Of a DNA stretch of 64,000 nt, positions 23,610 to 36,109 are shown piece by piece. The notes beneath the pieces were generated by a model that saw only the letters and a program-made list of their open reading frames with translations, made no database searches and was not told where the DNA came from. Made by a program: the position numbers and the translations under genes. Each line of letters begins with the position of its first letter. The stretch's first letter is position 1. Origin of the DNA: Mugil cephalus (taxonomy: Eukaryota; Chordata; Actinopteri; Mugiliformes; Mugilidae); contig NC_061770.1 of the NCBI RefSeq assembly GCF_022458985.1, positions 37,553,599 through 37,617,598 on the forward strand, given 5' to 3'.

Positions 23610-25654
23610 ATGAGGAGCTTTATCTCAGGAACGACTTGGTTTCTCTGCAGCCTCAGTAAGCACTGGTACCTGGTTATTCTAAGCAAATTTTAATGTTGTT
23701 AAAAAAACAAAAAAAAACAGAAAGCTAGTCAAACTAGTTGATAGTAGGTAACTAGTAGATCACCCTTGTGCACCTGTTATAGTTGTTATAATAACAGTTG
23801 TATTGTCCACTCGGGGATATAACTACTCTTTTGTCTGCTTTCTTTCAGTCTGGACCGTCTCAGCTTCTGAGTTTCAGGTTGTGGAGGCTCGACCTGGTGA
23901 AGAAGTCACTCTGATGTGCTCCAACATTTCCACAGCTCCAACTCAGACCGACTGGTTCAGAGTGGTCAACAGAACTGAGCCCAGCTGTATCACCTCTATG
24001 TTTGATGCTAATAGCACAGCTTTATTCTGTGATGGAGTTCAACATGGAAACTTTGAAATGAGCTCCAAAATCACCACCGTCTTTCTTAAAATCAAGCGAG
24101 TGGATTTCTGTGATGCTGGGCTGTACTTCTGTGGATTTTACATAAAAGCACATACAGTCATTTCCAGTGCAACCGAGTTAAGAATTCAAGGTAAGAAAAT
24201 GGTTATGTCTGCCACTTGAATTTTTCTGACTGTATGTTGTAAGTCAGTTTATTGAAAGGATGTGAACCTACCATGATGAAAACTGTGTTGTCTTGGTTGA
24301 ATTTCGATAAATAACGTTAGTTTTTGTGCTGAATTTCAGAACTGGATGAGAACCTGGATTTCAAGTCTAACAGTAAGGTTCCTTTTTACTTTTCTAAAGA
24401 TGTTGTTACTTGCAGCTATTCACTGTTTTACGATTTTAAGTGTCTGCAGAAGAGTTAGAGGGAACCACGAATGTCGTGACTGTGATTGTGGGAACTCTGA
24501 CCATTTTTTCCATGATGGCTGTTGCTGGTTTGGCTATTAAAGTGGTACAATTTCAAAAAGGTACAGTCGGCATGAAGTTTCTGAACAATGTCAAGTTCGA
24601 CGTAAGTTTTGCCAGACACATGCACAGAAAAGTACTTTACTAACAAGACGTCATGTGTTATTGTTTGGCAGCAAACGAAAAAGTGCATCCTGGAAAAAAA
24701 TAAGGTGAATTCTTCTTCTTATAAATGATTCTAAACTATTTTATACAGCAGGGATCACAAGGGGTTGCTGTAACTGGGCAGTGTCATTCTATCTATATCC
24801 TACTGCACAGGAGACGTCAGGCTTTTAAGATTTAGAATAGCAGCAGTGAATTGCATGTCTATACATAACAAAGTGTCCATGGCTTTTGGGAAGCTAAGGC
24901 CACGTTCACACATAAGACAACGATCTTGATTCTCCAGTTTCCTCGTTTCGAGAATTTCTGCACAAATGTGGATCCATTGCAAAACAGCGTCTAGTTGCAG
25001 AAATGCTGTTGTACATATCCCAGGCCTATGTGTGGTGCTGTTTCTGCTACAGAACGCAGCCATAAAAAAACAAGAAGAAGAGGTGAAGCATACCACATAC
25101 AAACATACAGTCCAGATTATGGTCCATAATTGTAATAGCTCATTGTAGTGGCAAGGCAACAGTATTGACCTAGATACCCAACAAGTGTCAATATCATTGA
25201 TGTTGTTATGACACGTTGGGGGCTAGAGGGGTGTAGCGATGACATCATCATGCTTGTATCATGCTTCCACATGCATGAAAAAATGAAACTGCACAAGCTT
25301 CCTATTTTAATTTTTCACCCTGTGACCTGAATTCACAAAGTTGAGGTTTTAGTCACAGAAAAATCCAGATCTGTCATGACGGCCGGTAGAATCGAGTAAG
25401 ACTAATGCTATTTCATCCAAAAATTGTATTTATGTAAACGTGGCCTAAGTTAATGACTATAAACGGCGCATGTTCAGGACATGACTCTAACAATCCTTTT
25501 TCAGAATCTGGGCCCTTATGACATGAACTCTGCAGCACTTAGGATCATTCCAGAAGCTACAAGAAGCAGAAGGCCTGCATTAGAGAGAGAGGTGGAAACG
25601 CATGTTGTTTATGCTGCGAGCAGATTAAACTTGCTCTTCCGTATGGGTGACTGA
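23610..25654 (+). pseudogene. B1: Ig V-domain receptor, B subtype, tail frameshifted
   Basis: Exons: signal peptide 23610-23655 (MRSFISGTTWFLCSL); V domain 23849-24190; stalk 24340-24372; transmembrane 24450-24560; linker 24672-24704; tail 25505-25654; AATAAA 25666. The V domain has canonical Cys (VTLMCSN, LYFCGF) plus extra Cys in SCITSM, LFCDG and DFCDAG, recalling multi-cysteine CD300/NILT-like V domains. The transmembrane exon is intact and uncharged. The linker is 33 nt instead of 32 (seven A against six in B2). This puts TAA in frame, so translation would end just inside the cytoplasm. The tail exon has an extra T at the family stop, extending its frame nine codons. The first tail tyrosine is Ser (DMNSAAL). 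Possibly a tailless receptor; otherwise a pseudogene or homopolymer errors. Confidence 0.65.
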
Positions 25655-25729
25655 GAAACCTTTGAAATAAAGTTACTGTTTCCATGAAGAGTTTGTGTAC
25701 GTTTGTCTTATTCTGTCTGCCTCGGCTCT

Positions 25730-28700
25730 TGACCTGAAAAGAACAAGCATATTTGAGGTTTTATGAAGAGGAGCCTCAAAGGAGACTGGTGACTGTCAAA
25801 GTTAATCATAGTAATAGTCAAATGGTTTGCCTGGGAGGGAGGTGTGAATGAGATAAACATCAGTACACAGGAAGAGACGGTTTAGTGTGGCCTGAGCACA
25901 ACTGAAACAACACGGTCTGTACAACTTTAAAACTAAGCATGAACGGATCCGCATTTGACGAAACTACATCCGCCTTCATATTTACACCTACATTTGGTAA
26001 AAAATAAAGAAAACAAACATTAATGCATAAATCAAGTAACGGTTAATGACAAACATCTGTGTGAGTCGTAAAATCAAAAACAGGAAGACTTCAACCCTGA
26101 CCACAAACATCAAATGACTCGCTCTTCTTTAGACACAGAACAAAGCTACTTTAGAAAGACGGTTTCTCTTTTCTGATGGTTTTATACCAACAAAAACAAA
26201 ACACACACGTCTCCTGATCCATAGAACAACTGAACCACTGGATTCTGTGGCAACATGGTTGTTTCTATAAGAGCCATGTAAACCAGGCTTTAGCTTAGCT
26301 TTAGCCTCAAGAGTCACTTCTAATGAACACTGTACTAGAGAATGTAACAGCTACAGCATGAAGTGAATGTCAAGAAGATTTTAAATCACTGTCTGTAGGT
26401 TGTGATCATTTTGTGTTTAGTTTGAGTTTTCAGTCTCCTTTATGTTAGTACTTGATCAACCTGTGGTTCAACCTACATTTCTATATGTAATGTGTACTTT
26501 ACTCCATTTATTTTATTCTTTTTTTTTATTATTATTCTCTTTTGTGTCCTGACACAGTGAGCATGTCAAAGGGCATGTTTGCATGCACATGCACAATAAG
26601 TTTTGACCCCTCCCCCTGTCATTTTCCACTGTGGTGAGAACACCACGCCTCAAGACTAGCCTTTGCCTCAGTGCAACAAAGACACAACCAACAACTGTGC
26701 TCCTTTCAGACTTAAGTGTACTTCTCTTTTTCAAAACTGTCTTCAGTCTATTTATAAAAATGCAGTCCTCTCCTCTTAAGCCACCAACTACTTTACTAAA
26801 CTCATGTCACTCTCATGAGTGTCCATCAGCACAATGCTTACAGACATAAATCTACAGTTCATCAATACATCCTCAAGCACAATTTATAATTTAAATTTTT
26901 TTTCAGTGCCTTGAACCAGTCAAATGGTCGTTTTTGTCTTTTTGTGCTGTTCTTACTTTTGTTTTTGTCTGTATCATTGGTCGTTGGTTGTGGCGTTCGG
27001 CCAAGTGGCCGCTGTGTTCAGTTGGTGTGTTCCTGCTAGCGCTGTCCGTGTCCCTCGAGCTGCCCGGAGTAAGGCCTGAGAGTCCCGCTGAGCTTCAGGA
27101 GAAGTGCTGGGGATGCTGACGGTGGAGGAGCAGAGAAGGAGCAGAGGAGGTTCAGAGGACCAGGTATGTCTGTGCCCGGCTTCAGACTCTACGGGCGGAC
27201 ACACTCCATTGGCGTTTACATCCTTCACTCAGCGGACAACGACAAGGAGACACCTTTGACAAGAAACACCATGCAATGACACGATCTATGTTGTTGTGCA
27301 ACTGACCAAACAACCATATTGGACACTGTTTTGCCAACTATTTTTGTATATTTTTTCATAATTCTGTAATTTTTTTGATTATACTTTCTTTTTTTGTTTT
27401 ACTTTAATCTCATTTTATTTTATCTTTCTTGTGTTTGCTTTTATATGCAACAAAGCTACGGTGGCAAAGTGATTTCCCTCGTGGATCATTAAAGTCTGTC
27501 TAAGTCCAAAATATCCACTGTGCATCATGATAATGCAATTCATCTCCATTACATGCGCCTATATCTGCACCATCAATGACATCACACAGGCAGGTAAAGC
27601 ACACGTCAGGCCCAAACTGTCATATTGCTGCTGATGTCATTGCTGCAACAAAAATAGGTCATCATGTCTGAAACCACTGTTACTGTGTGATCAGAGAGGG
27701 ACAAGGTACACCTTTCTCTCTACCAAATCCTGCTTCCTGGAGCTCAGTGATTTGCATGACGTTAAGCTTTATGATAAAAACAGCTTTACTGCACCACAGC
27801 CTAAGTAGGTACTGGTATTTCCTATTTCTAAAGAGGTAATCCACAGCAAACTAATGTTCAATGTTAAAACCCAACCACAACAACTACAACTGTTTAGACG
27901 TATCTGTTGTTGCCTCAGTCAGCTGGAGCTTCGTTTGTAGCCGGTGGTACTGTCTCTGTGTTATCTATGTTTCTTTGTACATCCTCCTTGAGCTTCAAAC
28001 CAACCAAAATATAATTCAGACAAATACCAGAACAGAGTGTTTGTCTCTGTCTCTGAATTGTGGTAGAAGAACAAAATCCATATTAAACGTGAATCCAATC
28101 TGAGGATTTGGTGGACACTGGTGTCAAAAGTTACTTCAATCACTTCAACTGAATTTGTTCAGCATCTGTCCAGGAGTGGCAGCATTGAGCAGAGTGATGG
28201 TGAGTAGCACTCCAGTTGGTGAGAGAGGAAGAAATCCAGAGCTCCATCTCACTAACAGAGCAACCAATCTCTGTCTGTGTCTATATTTCTGTTCATTCAA
28301 CAACTGTCAAATCTTTTGACCACAGGTGGATTGCTGGAAACCAAAACAGGACATGTGTCGACTTTACAGTTATTCAGAACTAGATTTGTTGAGCAAAATC
28401 TGATTCAATAACAATGAAAACATACCCAACCTTATACCTATGTTTTTCCTGACAGTCTTAGATCTGAGCCCATAGGGAACGAGAAGATGGACTAAATGTG
28501 TGCGCTTGTTGGGACCCAGAGGAAGTGGCCGTGAGCAGTGTTTGGTGTTTTGTGGATACCAGGCTGAATGCAGACTCCCTGGACCACAGTGCGTCTGTGC
28601 CCGGCTTTAAGACCCTACAGGTGGATGGAGGCACACTCATTGCTCTTGGCTGGAATCTTTCCAGCCTGCCTCAGTGTCTGGGAGGAGTACGGGTCCTGAA

Positions 28701-28880
28701 AAGAAGGCAAGCTGCAGTCAATCCCCCTCCCACGAGAATGAACAATACGCTAATACGTTACAGCCTTTTCCCTTGACAGTAGCAGGGGCGTTGATGGAGG
28801 AACTGGGCATGGACTTGATGTTGGTGTAGAAGTGAACCATCATTGCCTTTGGAAGGTTGAACTTCAGCTGCAGCAGGACA
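25730..28880. repeat. B1-to-A3 intergenic region: unit flank and LINE debris
   Basis: No host gene recognised. Holds the unit flank (25,730-26,350), a LINE 5'-region fragment on + (about 26,930-27,230, ending VRPESPAELQEKC-like), a LINE 3' end (GTGGATCATTAAAG near 27,481), the short conserved block at 28,062-28,200, a LINE endonuclease fragment at 28,498-28,640 (DHSASVPGFKTLQVDGG) and a minus-strand LINE C-terminal fragment at 28,650-28,880. Confidence 0.55.
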
Positions 28881-28881
28881 T

Positions 28882-29385
28882 GCACTCATCGGCCCCTTTA
28901 TGTACACCTTGCTAGTAATAGGTTGGACCCCCTTTAGCCTTCACAACTGCCTTAATTCTTCGTGGCATACTTTGAACAAGATGTTGGAAACATTCCTTAG
29001 AGATTTTGGTGAGCTTGTGAAAGCTGTAGTCTCAGTTTTCTGTTCTCTGCTGACACCCAGTGTGGTCTTCTGCTGCTGTAGCCCATCTTCTTCAAGGTTG
29101 GACGTGTTGTGCATTCAGAGATGGTATTCTGCATTCCTTGGTTGTAACCAGTGGTTATTTGAGTTACTGTTGCCTTTCTATCATCTCCAAACAGTCTGCC
29201 CATTCTCCTCTGACCTCTCACATCAACAAGACATTTTCGTCCACACAACTGCCGCTCGCTGGATATTTTCTCTCTTTCAGACCATTCTCTATAAACCCTA
29301 GAGATGGTTTTGTGTGAAAATCCCAGCAGATCAGCTTCTGAAATACTCCACCAACAACCATACCACGTATTTGTGTTAACAAGCA
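28882..29385 (-). mobile_element. Tc1-like partial element, family 2
   Basis: Minus-strand N-terminal half of the transposase (ADLLGFSHKTISRVYREW, CLVDVRGQRRMGRL), same family as 12.3 kb. The DDE half is deleted between about 28,960 and 29,000, leaving a bit of the right end (ATCGGCCCCTTTATGTACACC near 28,888). Duplicated at 39,265-39,772. Confidence 0.7.
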
Positions 29386-29747
29386 ATTTAACAAGTGTAC
29401 CTTTTAAAAACCTCTGGTTTAATATGGCTGCACTAATCTACAGAACTTGCTACAGGTCCCTCTCTCAATCTCAATGTGTGACATCTACAACAACACAACT
29501 GTTTATGGAAACAACAATTACACAACATGAAGACTACAGAGGTTATTTTTAAAGCTGAGGATGTGATATTTATACCATGGAAATTAAAAGAACAAGTGAT
29601 GCTTTCATTTAGTACATGTTGACTGCGTCGTTAATTACTATGGTTGGAATGTCACTTATTCTGTAATGATGGAGACTGAATCAACCCTAACTGCCCTGAA
29701 AGCACTAAGGTAACTGGCTACAAACAACGGGGTAGGAAACACAAACA

Positions 29748-29769
29748 CCCCGCCTCTTTACTTTAAAAG
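29748..29769 (+). promoter_or_regulatory. Core promoter of A3
   Basis: CCCCGCC then TTTAAAAG, same spacing to the start codon as in A1 and A2. Confidence 0.5.
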
Positions 29770-29832
29770 CTCATCCTTCCTGGGTTCACTACATTTACGG
29801 ACATTGCAGAGCTCCAGTCATACTCACAAACC

Positions 29833-31386
29833 ATGAACTTTACTCTGATAACAGCTTTTAGTCTCTGCAGCCTCTGTAAGTATCGACTTTAATTGTTCCT
29901 AACTTCACTCCTCAAAGTATTGTTGTATGGTTAGTCTGTCATCATTTAATACATTTACTTGCTACTTGACTTTCTTCATTTTATTTCCCTCATGTCACTT
30001 TAAAACAAGTAACTCTGTTGTTTCTCTGTTGGTTTCAGGCTGGTTCTCTGTCTCAGGTTCTCAGTTTAAGAGTATGAAGATCCAGTCGGGTCAAGACGTC
30101 ACACTCACATGCTCCAGTATCGACAACTATGATACTTTGATAATGTGGTTCAGAGTGGTTGACCGAACCTCATTCAGTTATATCTATACTGTGTATCCAT
30201 CTGGCCAAGTTGCTACAAAAAATGATCAATTCCCAAATGGAAAATATGACACAAGCTCCAGCAACTCCTCCGTCTCTCTCACAATCAAGTCAGTGGATTC
30301 ATCAGACTCTGGGTTGTATGTCTGTGGAATTATCAGAGCTCAAAATCTCCGTTTAAGTGGGACACATGTAATGATTGATGGTAGGTTGTAATGTCTTTAA
30401 TTTTAATGGTACATTTTGTTTGGTCAAGACATTTTATACTTATGACACAAAGAGATGCTTTGATGTATATAACCCAAACGTAAAACCAAGACTGAATTTA
30501 TCTTTATTTAAAAGGCACTGATGAGTCTGATGGTAACATGGACAGCAAACATAAAAGTAAGAATTTTCTTCATTTTTGTGTCGTCTCAAATCTCTAAAGT
30601 GAAAATAGAGACTAACTTTCTTTCTTACTGTTACTGATACATTTTGTTTGTCAAGTTATTTTCTGTGCATGATACAAAGAGATGCTTTCATGTAAATCAT
30701 CCAAAAGTAAAATCAAGACTGAAATGATTTTTATTTATTTAAAAGGTGCTGACCAGCCTGATGGCAACATGGACAGCAAATGTAAACGTAAGAATTCCCT
30801 TCATATTTTTCTCCATTTCAACTTCAGTGTAATCTCAAATCTCTAAAGTAAAATAGAGACCAACTTTCTTTCTTGTAACTTGTCTTTGTTCTAAAGAGTC
30901 TGATGAAATGGTAAAGCTGGTGAGTGTGGCCCTGGGTGGACTGACTGTTGTCCTTGTAATGGTCATCATTGGTCTGGTTGTTCAAATCATGAAGCTTAAA
31001 AAAGGTACTTTTTAAATTTTTGTCATGCAAAATTCCTTCAACAAAGACAACAACCATTAACCAGATGTTTTGTTTCTGTCACTCAGGTCAAGGAGAACAG
31101 AATCCAGAACAAAGTCAGGTGAATAATTGTGTTTCATAAACATTGCCTAAAGTTAGCCTCCATATGATTTGCTAATGTAGTTTTTGTCCAGTGGAAAACA
31201 CAAACATGTGACTATTACAACTGTAAAAAGTCTTGCTCCATTCTAACTTGGTCTTTAATAGAACTGTAAATGTATTTTTCACAGAGTTGTGGTTTTGACG
31301 ACCTGAACTACGCTGCAGCGTCAACTAGAAAGAGAATTAAAAGAAGAGAGCTGGAGACAAATGTTGTTTATGCTGCAAACAGATAG
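29833..31386 (+). CDS. A3: Ig V-domain receptor, A subtype, intact
   Basis: Predicted 236 residues. Exons: signal peptide 29833-29875; V domain 30039-30380; stalk a 30515-30556; stalk b 30746-30787; transmembrane 30897-31004; linker 31087-31118; tail 31285-31386; AATAAA 31481. All joins in frame. The V domain has both Cys (VTLTCSS, LYVCGII), Trp (MWFRVV) and several N-linked glycosylation sites (SSNSSV region). Stalk b ends DSKCK, a possible inter-chain Cys. The transmembrane segment is uncharged ([19 protein letters not shown]). The tail reads DDLNYAAAS and NVVYAAN: tyrosines kept, but the first lacks the hydrophobic +3 residue of an ITIM. The ectodomain is nearly identical to A4, the tail is not. 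Best intact representative of the S-type tail. Confidence 0.82.
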
Positions 31387-31486
31387 ACTCAGGAGAAACT
31401 GGACATGATGTTGTGTCGTATCAATATGTTTTGTGGCTCTGGATGGTTTGTTGATGTGAGGAAGAAAAATCTAATTCTGTAATAAA

Positions 31487-32520
31487 GACACAATATTTAT
31501 TGATTGTCATATTCTTTCTACGATTAACTTTCAGCACTTCATTTGTCTCTGTCATATGTGTATTTAGACAAATAAACATATGATTAGTGTTTAATAGAGA
31601 GGGAGCTGGTAGAAACACTGACATATGTCTGATTTGGCTCAATCTGACCTGTTAACAGGAAGAGACAACATGTGGTCTGAACCCAACTCTTCTGGAAGAA
31701 CATTTAGGACAGTGTGGAAAATATAAAAGTAACAGATAATTTATCTGCATCATTAGTCAGGTGCCAATCAAAGCAAGTCTTACCTTCAGCCATACACACC
31801 TCAAAATCCCTCATGTTTCCAAAGAAAAACTAAGCTTGGCTGTACAATTACAAAAAATCAACATCACAGTAAAACAACTGGACATGTACATCCAATATGA
31901 GATCAGAAATGACCCAACTTGTCATTTTGCCGTATAATTACATACAAAATCACATTCAGAGTCTAATAATCAAGAACAGTCTTTATTAATTATTGCTAGT
32001 TTGTACTCCGCCACAATAAGAGGCAGGATGCCTGCCTTAGAGAGAGAAATGGAGGCTAACGTTATTCACACCAGAACTGTCCAGAGTCTATGACAGTTAA
32101 ATCTAGATCAGCATCTGCAGCAGAGTGTGAGGTTTACATTCCCTGTGTGACAGGAAGAGACAACACCGTGTGGTCTCAACACAACCGAAGCAAAGACTGT
32201 GAGGCTTGTTAGATCAAAGGTTTGTTCCCTAGATATGTGTGTCAGGTTAGGATTTTAAGGGAGGACCCAAGTGCAGGAGAAGAGATGGTGATAAGGCTAG
32301 GGTGCCAAATAAAAGTGGTCGATTAACAGAACAAAAATTCAACAAAAGACGCTGTAGTGGTGGCAGGATGGCAAAAATGAAAAAACACAAATCATGGATG
32401 CATGGCTAGGGAACAAAAGGCGAAGTGGCAAAAACCTGGCTTGGTAACAACAATGATGCAACAGGGAACAAAGGGAAAGAGGATGCCACCAGTCGTGAAA
32501 TTGTCTTCCACTAAATATGT
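31487..32520. other. A3 3' flank and unrecognised sequence
   Basis: 31,487-32,230 matches the A1 3' flank. 32,231-32,520 has only short frames and looks like unclassified repeat (GGGAGGACCCAAGTGCAGGA is repeat-like). No gene supported. Confidence 0.4.
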
Positions 32521-32935
32521 CTGTGGCATTGTAACAAAGTGGAAGCAATTGCAACTCTGCCACAAAGTAAATGTCCATGACAGAGCTGGGTCAGCGGATG
32601 CTGAGGCATAGCACACGGAGGTCGGCAACTTTATGCAACTTCAGTTGCTACAGACCTCCACACACCATGTGGCCTTCAGATTATTTTAAGAGCAGTACGT
32701 AGAGAGCATGATGAATTGGTTTCCATGGATGAGCATCTGCATCCAAGCCATACATCATCAAGTGCAATGCAAAGCATCAGATGCAGTGATGTAAAGTGCC
32801 GCCATTGGACTCTAGAGCAGTGGAGAAATTCTCAGGAGTGACGAATCGTGCTACTCCATCTGGCAAACTGATGGAGCAATCTGTGTTTGGTGGTTGCCTG
32901 ACTGCATTGTGCCAAGTGTGAAATTTGGTGGAGGG
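32520..32935 (+). mobile_element. Tc1-like remnant, family 3
   Basis: Corresponds base by base, with many indels, to 48,580-48,960 (shared GTAAATGTCCATGACA, GAGGTCGGCAACTTT). The catalytic core is degraded. It abuts the start of the right duplication copy. Confidence 0.6.
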
Positions 32936-34003
32936 GGGAGGAGGGGGTTATTCCTTAGGTTGTGCCAGCATCTTCAAACATTTCTTTTTATTTTGTTTGT
33001 TTTTTTGTCTGGAAGCAAAACAAAAGAGAGAGAGAGAGAGAGAGAGAGACCATAGTTGAAGTATGATGGAGGAGGAGTCATAAAAAGGAATAGTTACTCT
33101 CAACGCTTTGAGAGGAGAGTCAGTGGGAGGAGTGAGATACACGTTATACAGGAAGAGACAGTACAGTGTGGTCTGAGAATAACTGAGGGGAAAATCATGA
33201 GCTCTGCTGAAAGTTATAAATGTGCATAAATAAACTCACAACTGAATGTATCAACACTTTGAGGTGACCATTTTCTATATATGTCAAAAATAAAGACTCG
33301 ACCACATATCAGACACATCAGAGAGCAAGCATGCAGTAGACTAGTGGCTGCCACTACAGTATGAATAAAATGAGTCAGTGTTAGGTTCTTCCATTCTGTG
33401 CCACTGTAGAAACATGTTACTGCAATGTGGATGTCTCCGCTGAAGATCTTCTCCTTATGTGCTCTATATATTAAGAACTCACTGTAAGCCAATTACAACA
33501 TGATGAATAAAAGCTACAGAAAATGTAAGTATGTAACACTGTATTTGATTTAACAGATCTCCTAAATCCCTCACACGGGTCCTTCAAGATATTGAGAATG
33601 CCAATTATAACCACTATGGATTATAGATTTATACCCAGCAACTACAGAGATAAATCAAAGCATTCCACAATTGCCTTCATTGTTAGTTTGATCTTGAGGT
33701 TCTATATGTCATATCAGATGTTTGGGGACAAGACTGGACACTTACGGAAACGTTTTGTGGTAGCGTTCGTCTCAAATTGTATTTGACAGATATAACGTAA
33801 CCACAAGACACTGGGTCTCTAAGCATCAGGCAGTATTTATGCTACTAGATATTTGAAGATGAAACGCGGATGCACATTCAGCGCATATCATTGGCAGGAT
33901 ATTGTGCGTTACAAGATGAAAAAGAACAACCCACCCTCTAAACCCTTTAAAAGGAGCTCAGTGGTTCAAAGTATCCTCGCATCAGAACAGACATAAATGT
34001 ACA

Positions 34004-36016
34004 ATGAGGAGCTTTATCTCTGGAACGACTTGGTTTCTCTGCAGCCTCAGTAAGCACTGGCACCTGGTTATTCTAAGCAAATTTTAATGTTGTTAAAAAA
34101 GAAACAAAAAAAAACAGAAAGCTAGTCAAACTAGTCGATAGTAGGTAACTAGTAGATCACCCCTGTGCGCCTGTTATAGTTGTTATATTAACAGTTGTAT
34201 TGTCCACTGGGGGATATAACTACTCTTTTGTCTGCTTTCTTTCAGTCTGGACCTCCGTCTCAGCTTCTGAGTTTCAGATTGTGGAGGTTCGACCTGGTGA
34301 AGAAGTCACTCTGATGTGCTCCAACATTTCCACAGCTCCAACTCAGACCGACTGGTTCAGAGTGGTCAACAGAACTGAGCCCAGGTGTATCGCCTCTATG
34401 TACGATGCTAATAGCGAAGCTTCGTTCTGTGATGGATTTCAACATGGAAACTTTGAAATGAGCTCCAACGTCACCACTGTCCTTCTTAAAATCAAGCGAG
34501 TGGATTTCTGTGATGCTGGGCTGAACTTCTGTGGATTTTACATAAAAGCACATACAGTCATTTCCAGCACAACCGAGTTAAGAATTCAAGGTAAGAAAAT
34601 GGTTATGTCTGCCACTTGAATTTTTCTGACTGTATGTTGTAAGTCAGTTTATTGAAAGGATGTGAACCTACCATAATGAAAACTGTGTTGTCTTGGTTGA
34701 ATTTGGATAAATAATGTTAGTTTTTGTGCTGAATTTCAGAACTGGATGAGAACCTGGATTTCAAGTCTAACAGTAAGGTTCTTCTTTACTTTTCTAAATG
34801 TGGTTACTTGCAGCTATTCACTGTTTTACCGTTTGAAGTTTCTGCAGAAGAGTTAGAGGGAACCACGAATGTCGTGACTGTGATCGTGGGAACTCTGACC
34901 ATTTTTCCATGATGGCAGTCGCTGGTTTGGCTATTAAAGTGGTACAACTTCAAAAAGGTACAGTCGGCGTGAAGTTTCTGAACAATGTCGTGTACGACGT
35001 AAGTTTTGCCAGACACATGCACAGAAAAGTATTTTACTAACAAGACTTCATGTGTTGTTGTTTGGCAGCAAACGAAAAACTGCATCCTGGAAAAAATAAG
35101 GTGAATTCTTCTTATGATTCTAAACTATTTTATACAGCAGGGATCACAAGTGGGTGCTGTAACTGGGCAGTGTCATTCTATCTATATCCTACTGCACAGG
35201 AGACGTCAGGCTTTTAAGATTTAGAATAGCAGCAGTGAATTGCATGTCTATACATAACAAAGCGTCCATGGCTTTTGGGAAGCTAAGGCCACGTTCACAC
35301 ATAAGACAACGATCTTGATTCTCCAGTTTCCTCGTTTCAGGAATTTCTGGACAAATGTGGATCCATTGCAAAACAGCGTCTAGTTGCAGAAATGCTGTTG
35401 TACATATCCCAGGCCTATGTGTGGTGCTGTTTCTGCTACAGAACGCAGCCAAAAAAAAACAAGAAGAAGAGGTGAAGCATATCACATACAAACATACAGT
35501 CCAGATTATGGTCCATAATTGTAATAGCTCATTGTAGTGGCAAGGCAACAGTATTGACCTAGATACCCAACAAGTGTCAATATCATTGATGTTGTTATGA
35601 CACGTTGGGGGCTAGAGGGGTGTAGCGATGACATCATCATGCTTGTGTCAAGCTTCCACATGCATGAAAAAATGAAACTGCACAAGCTTCCTATTTTAAT
35701 TTTTCACCCTGTGACCTGAATTCACAAAGTTGAGGTTTTAGTCACAGAAAAATCCAGATCTGTCATGACGGCCGGTAGAATCGAGTAAGACTAACGCTAT
35801 TTCATCCAAAAATTGTATTTATGTAAACGTGGCCTAAGTTAATGACTATAAACGGCGCATGTTCAGGACATGACTCTAACAATCCTTTTTCAGAATCTGG
35901 GCCCTTATGACATGAACTCTGCAGCACTGAGGATCATTCCAGAAGCTACAAGAAGCAGAAGGCCTGCATTAGAGAGAGAGGTGGAAACGCATGTTGTTTA
36001 TGCTGCGAGCAGATAA
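34004..36016 (+). pseudogene. B2: Ig V-domain receptor, B subtype, transmembrane exon frameshifted
   Basis: Exons: signal peptide 34004-34049; V domain 34246-34590; stalk 34740-34772; transmembrane 34848-34957; linker 35069-35100; tail 35894-36016; AATAAA 36054. The transmembrane exon is 110 nt against 111 in B1 (five T against six after GACCA), so the frame hits TGA inside the membrane segment. The product would be an ectodomain with about ten hydrophobic residues, perhaps secreted or degraded. Linker (32 nt) and tail (normal stop, VVYAASR) are intact, opposite to B1. The tail has MNSAAL, lacking the ITIM Tyr. The V domain keeps both canonical Cys plus CIASM, FCDG and DFCDAG, but the strand F Tyr is Asn (LNFCG). 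The promoter retains TTTAAAAG at 33,946, which B1 has lost. Confidence 0.65.
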
Positions 36017-36109
36017 ACTTGCTCTTCTGTATGGGTGACTGAGAAACCTTTGAAATAAAGTTACTGTTTCCATGAAGAGTTTGTGTACGTTTGTATTATT
36101 CTGTCTGCC

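Larger units (their letters stand above)
22600..30975. repeat. Segmental tandem duplication, left copy
   Basis: Colinear with 32,972-41,390 at an offset of about 10,375-10,397 bases throughout (for example V exons 23,849/34,246 and 30,039/40,423). Contains B1, LINE and Tc1 debris and the 5' exons of A3. The right boundary is within or next to the transmembrane exon of A3, after which A3 and A4 diverge. Scattered substitutions and small indels show two real copies. Confidence 0.85.

Noticed and set aside
24800..25159. 119-residue minus-strand frame, duplicated at 35,189-35,548
   Set aside because: Conserved only because it lies in the recent duplication; inside an intron of B1/B2, low-complexity hydrophobic, no recognised domain.
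32339..32628. Overlapping minus-strand frames of about 78 residues
   Set aside because: No domain, out of register with each other, and partly overlapping a Tc1 remnant.
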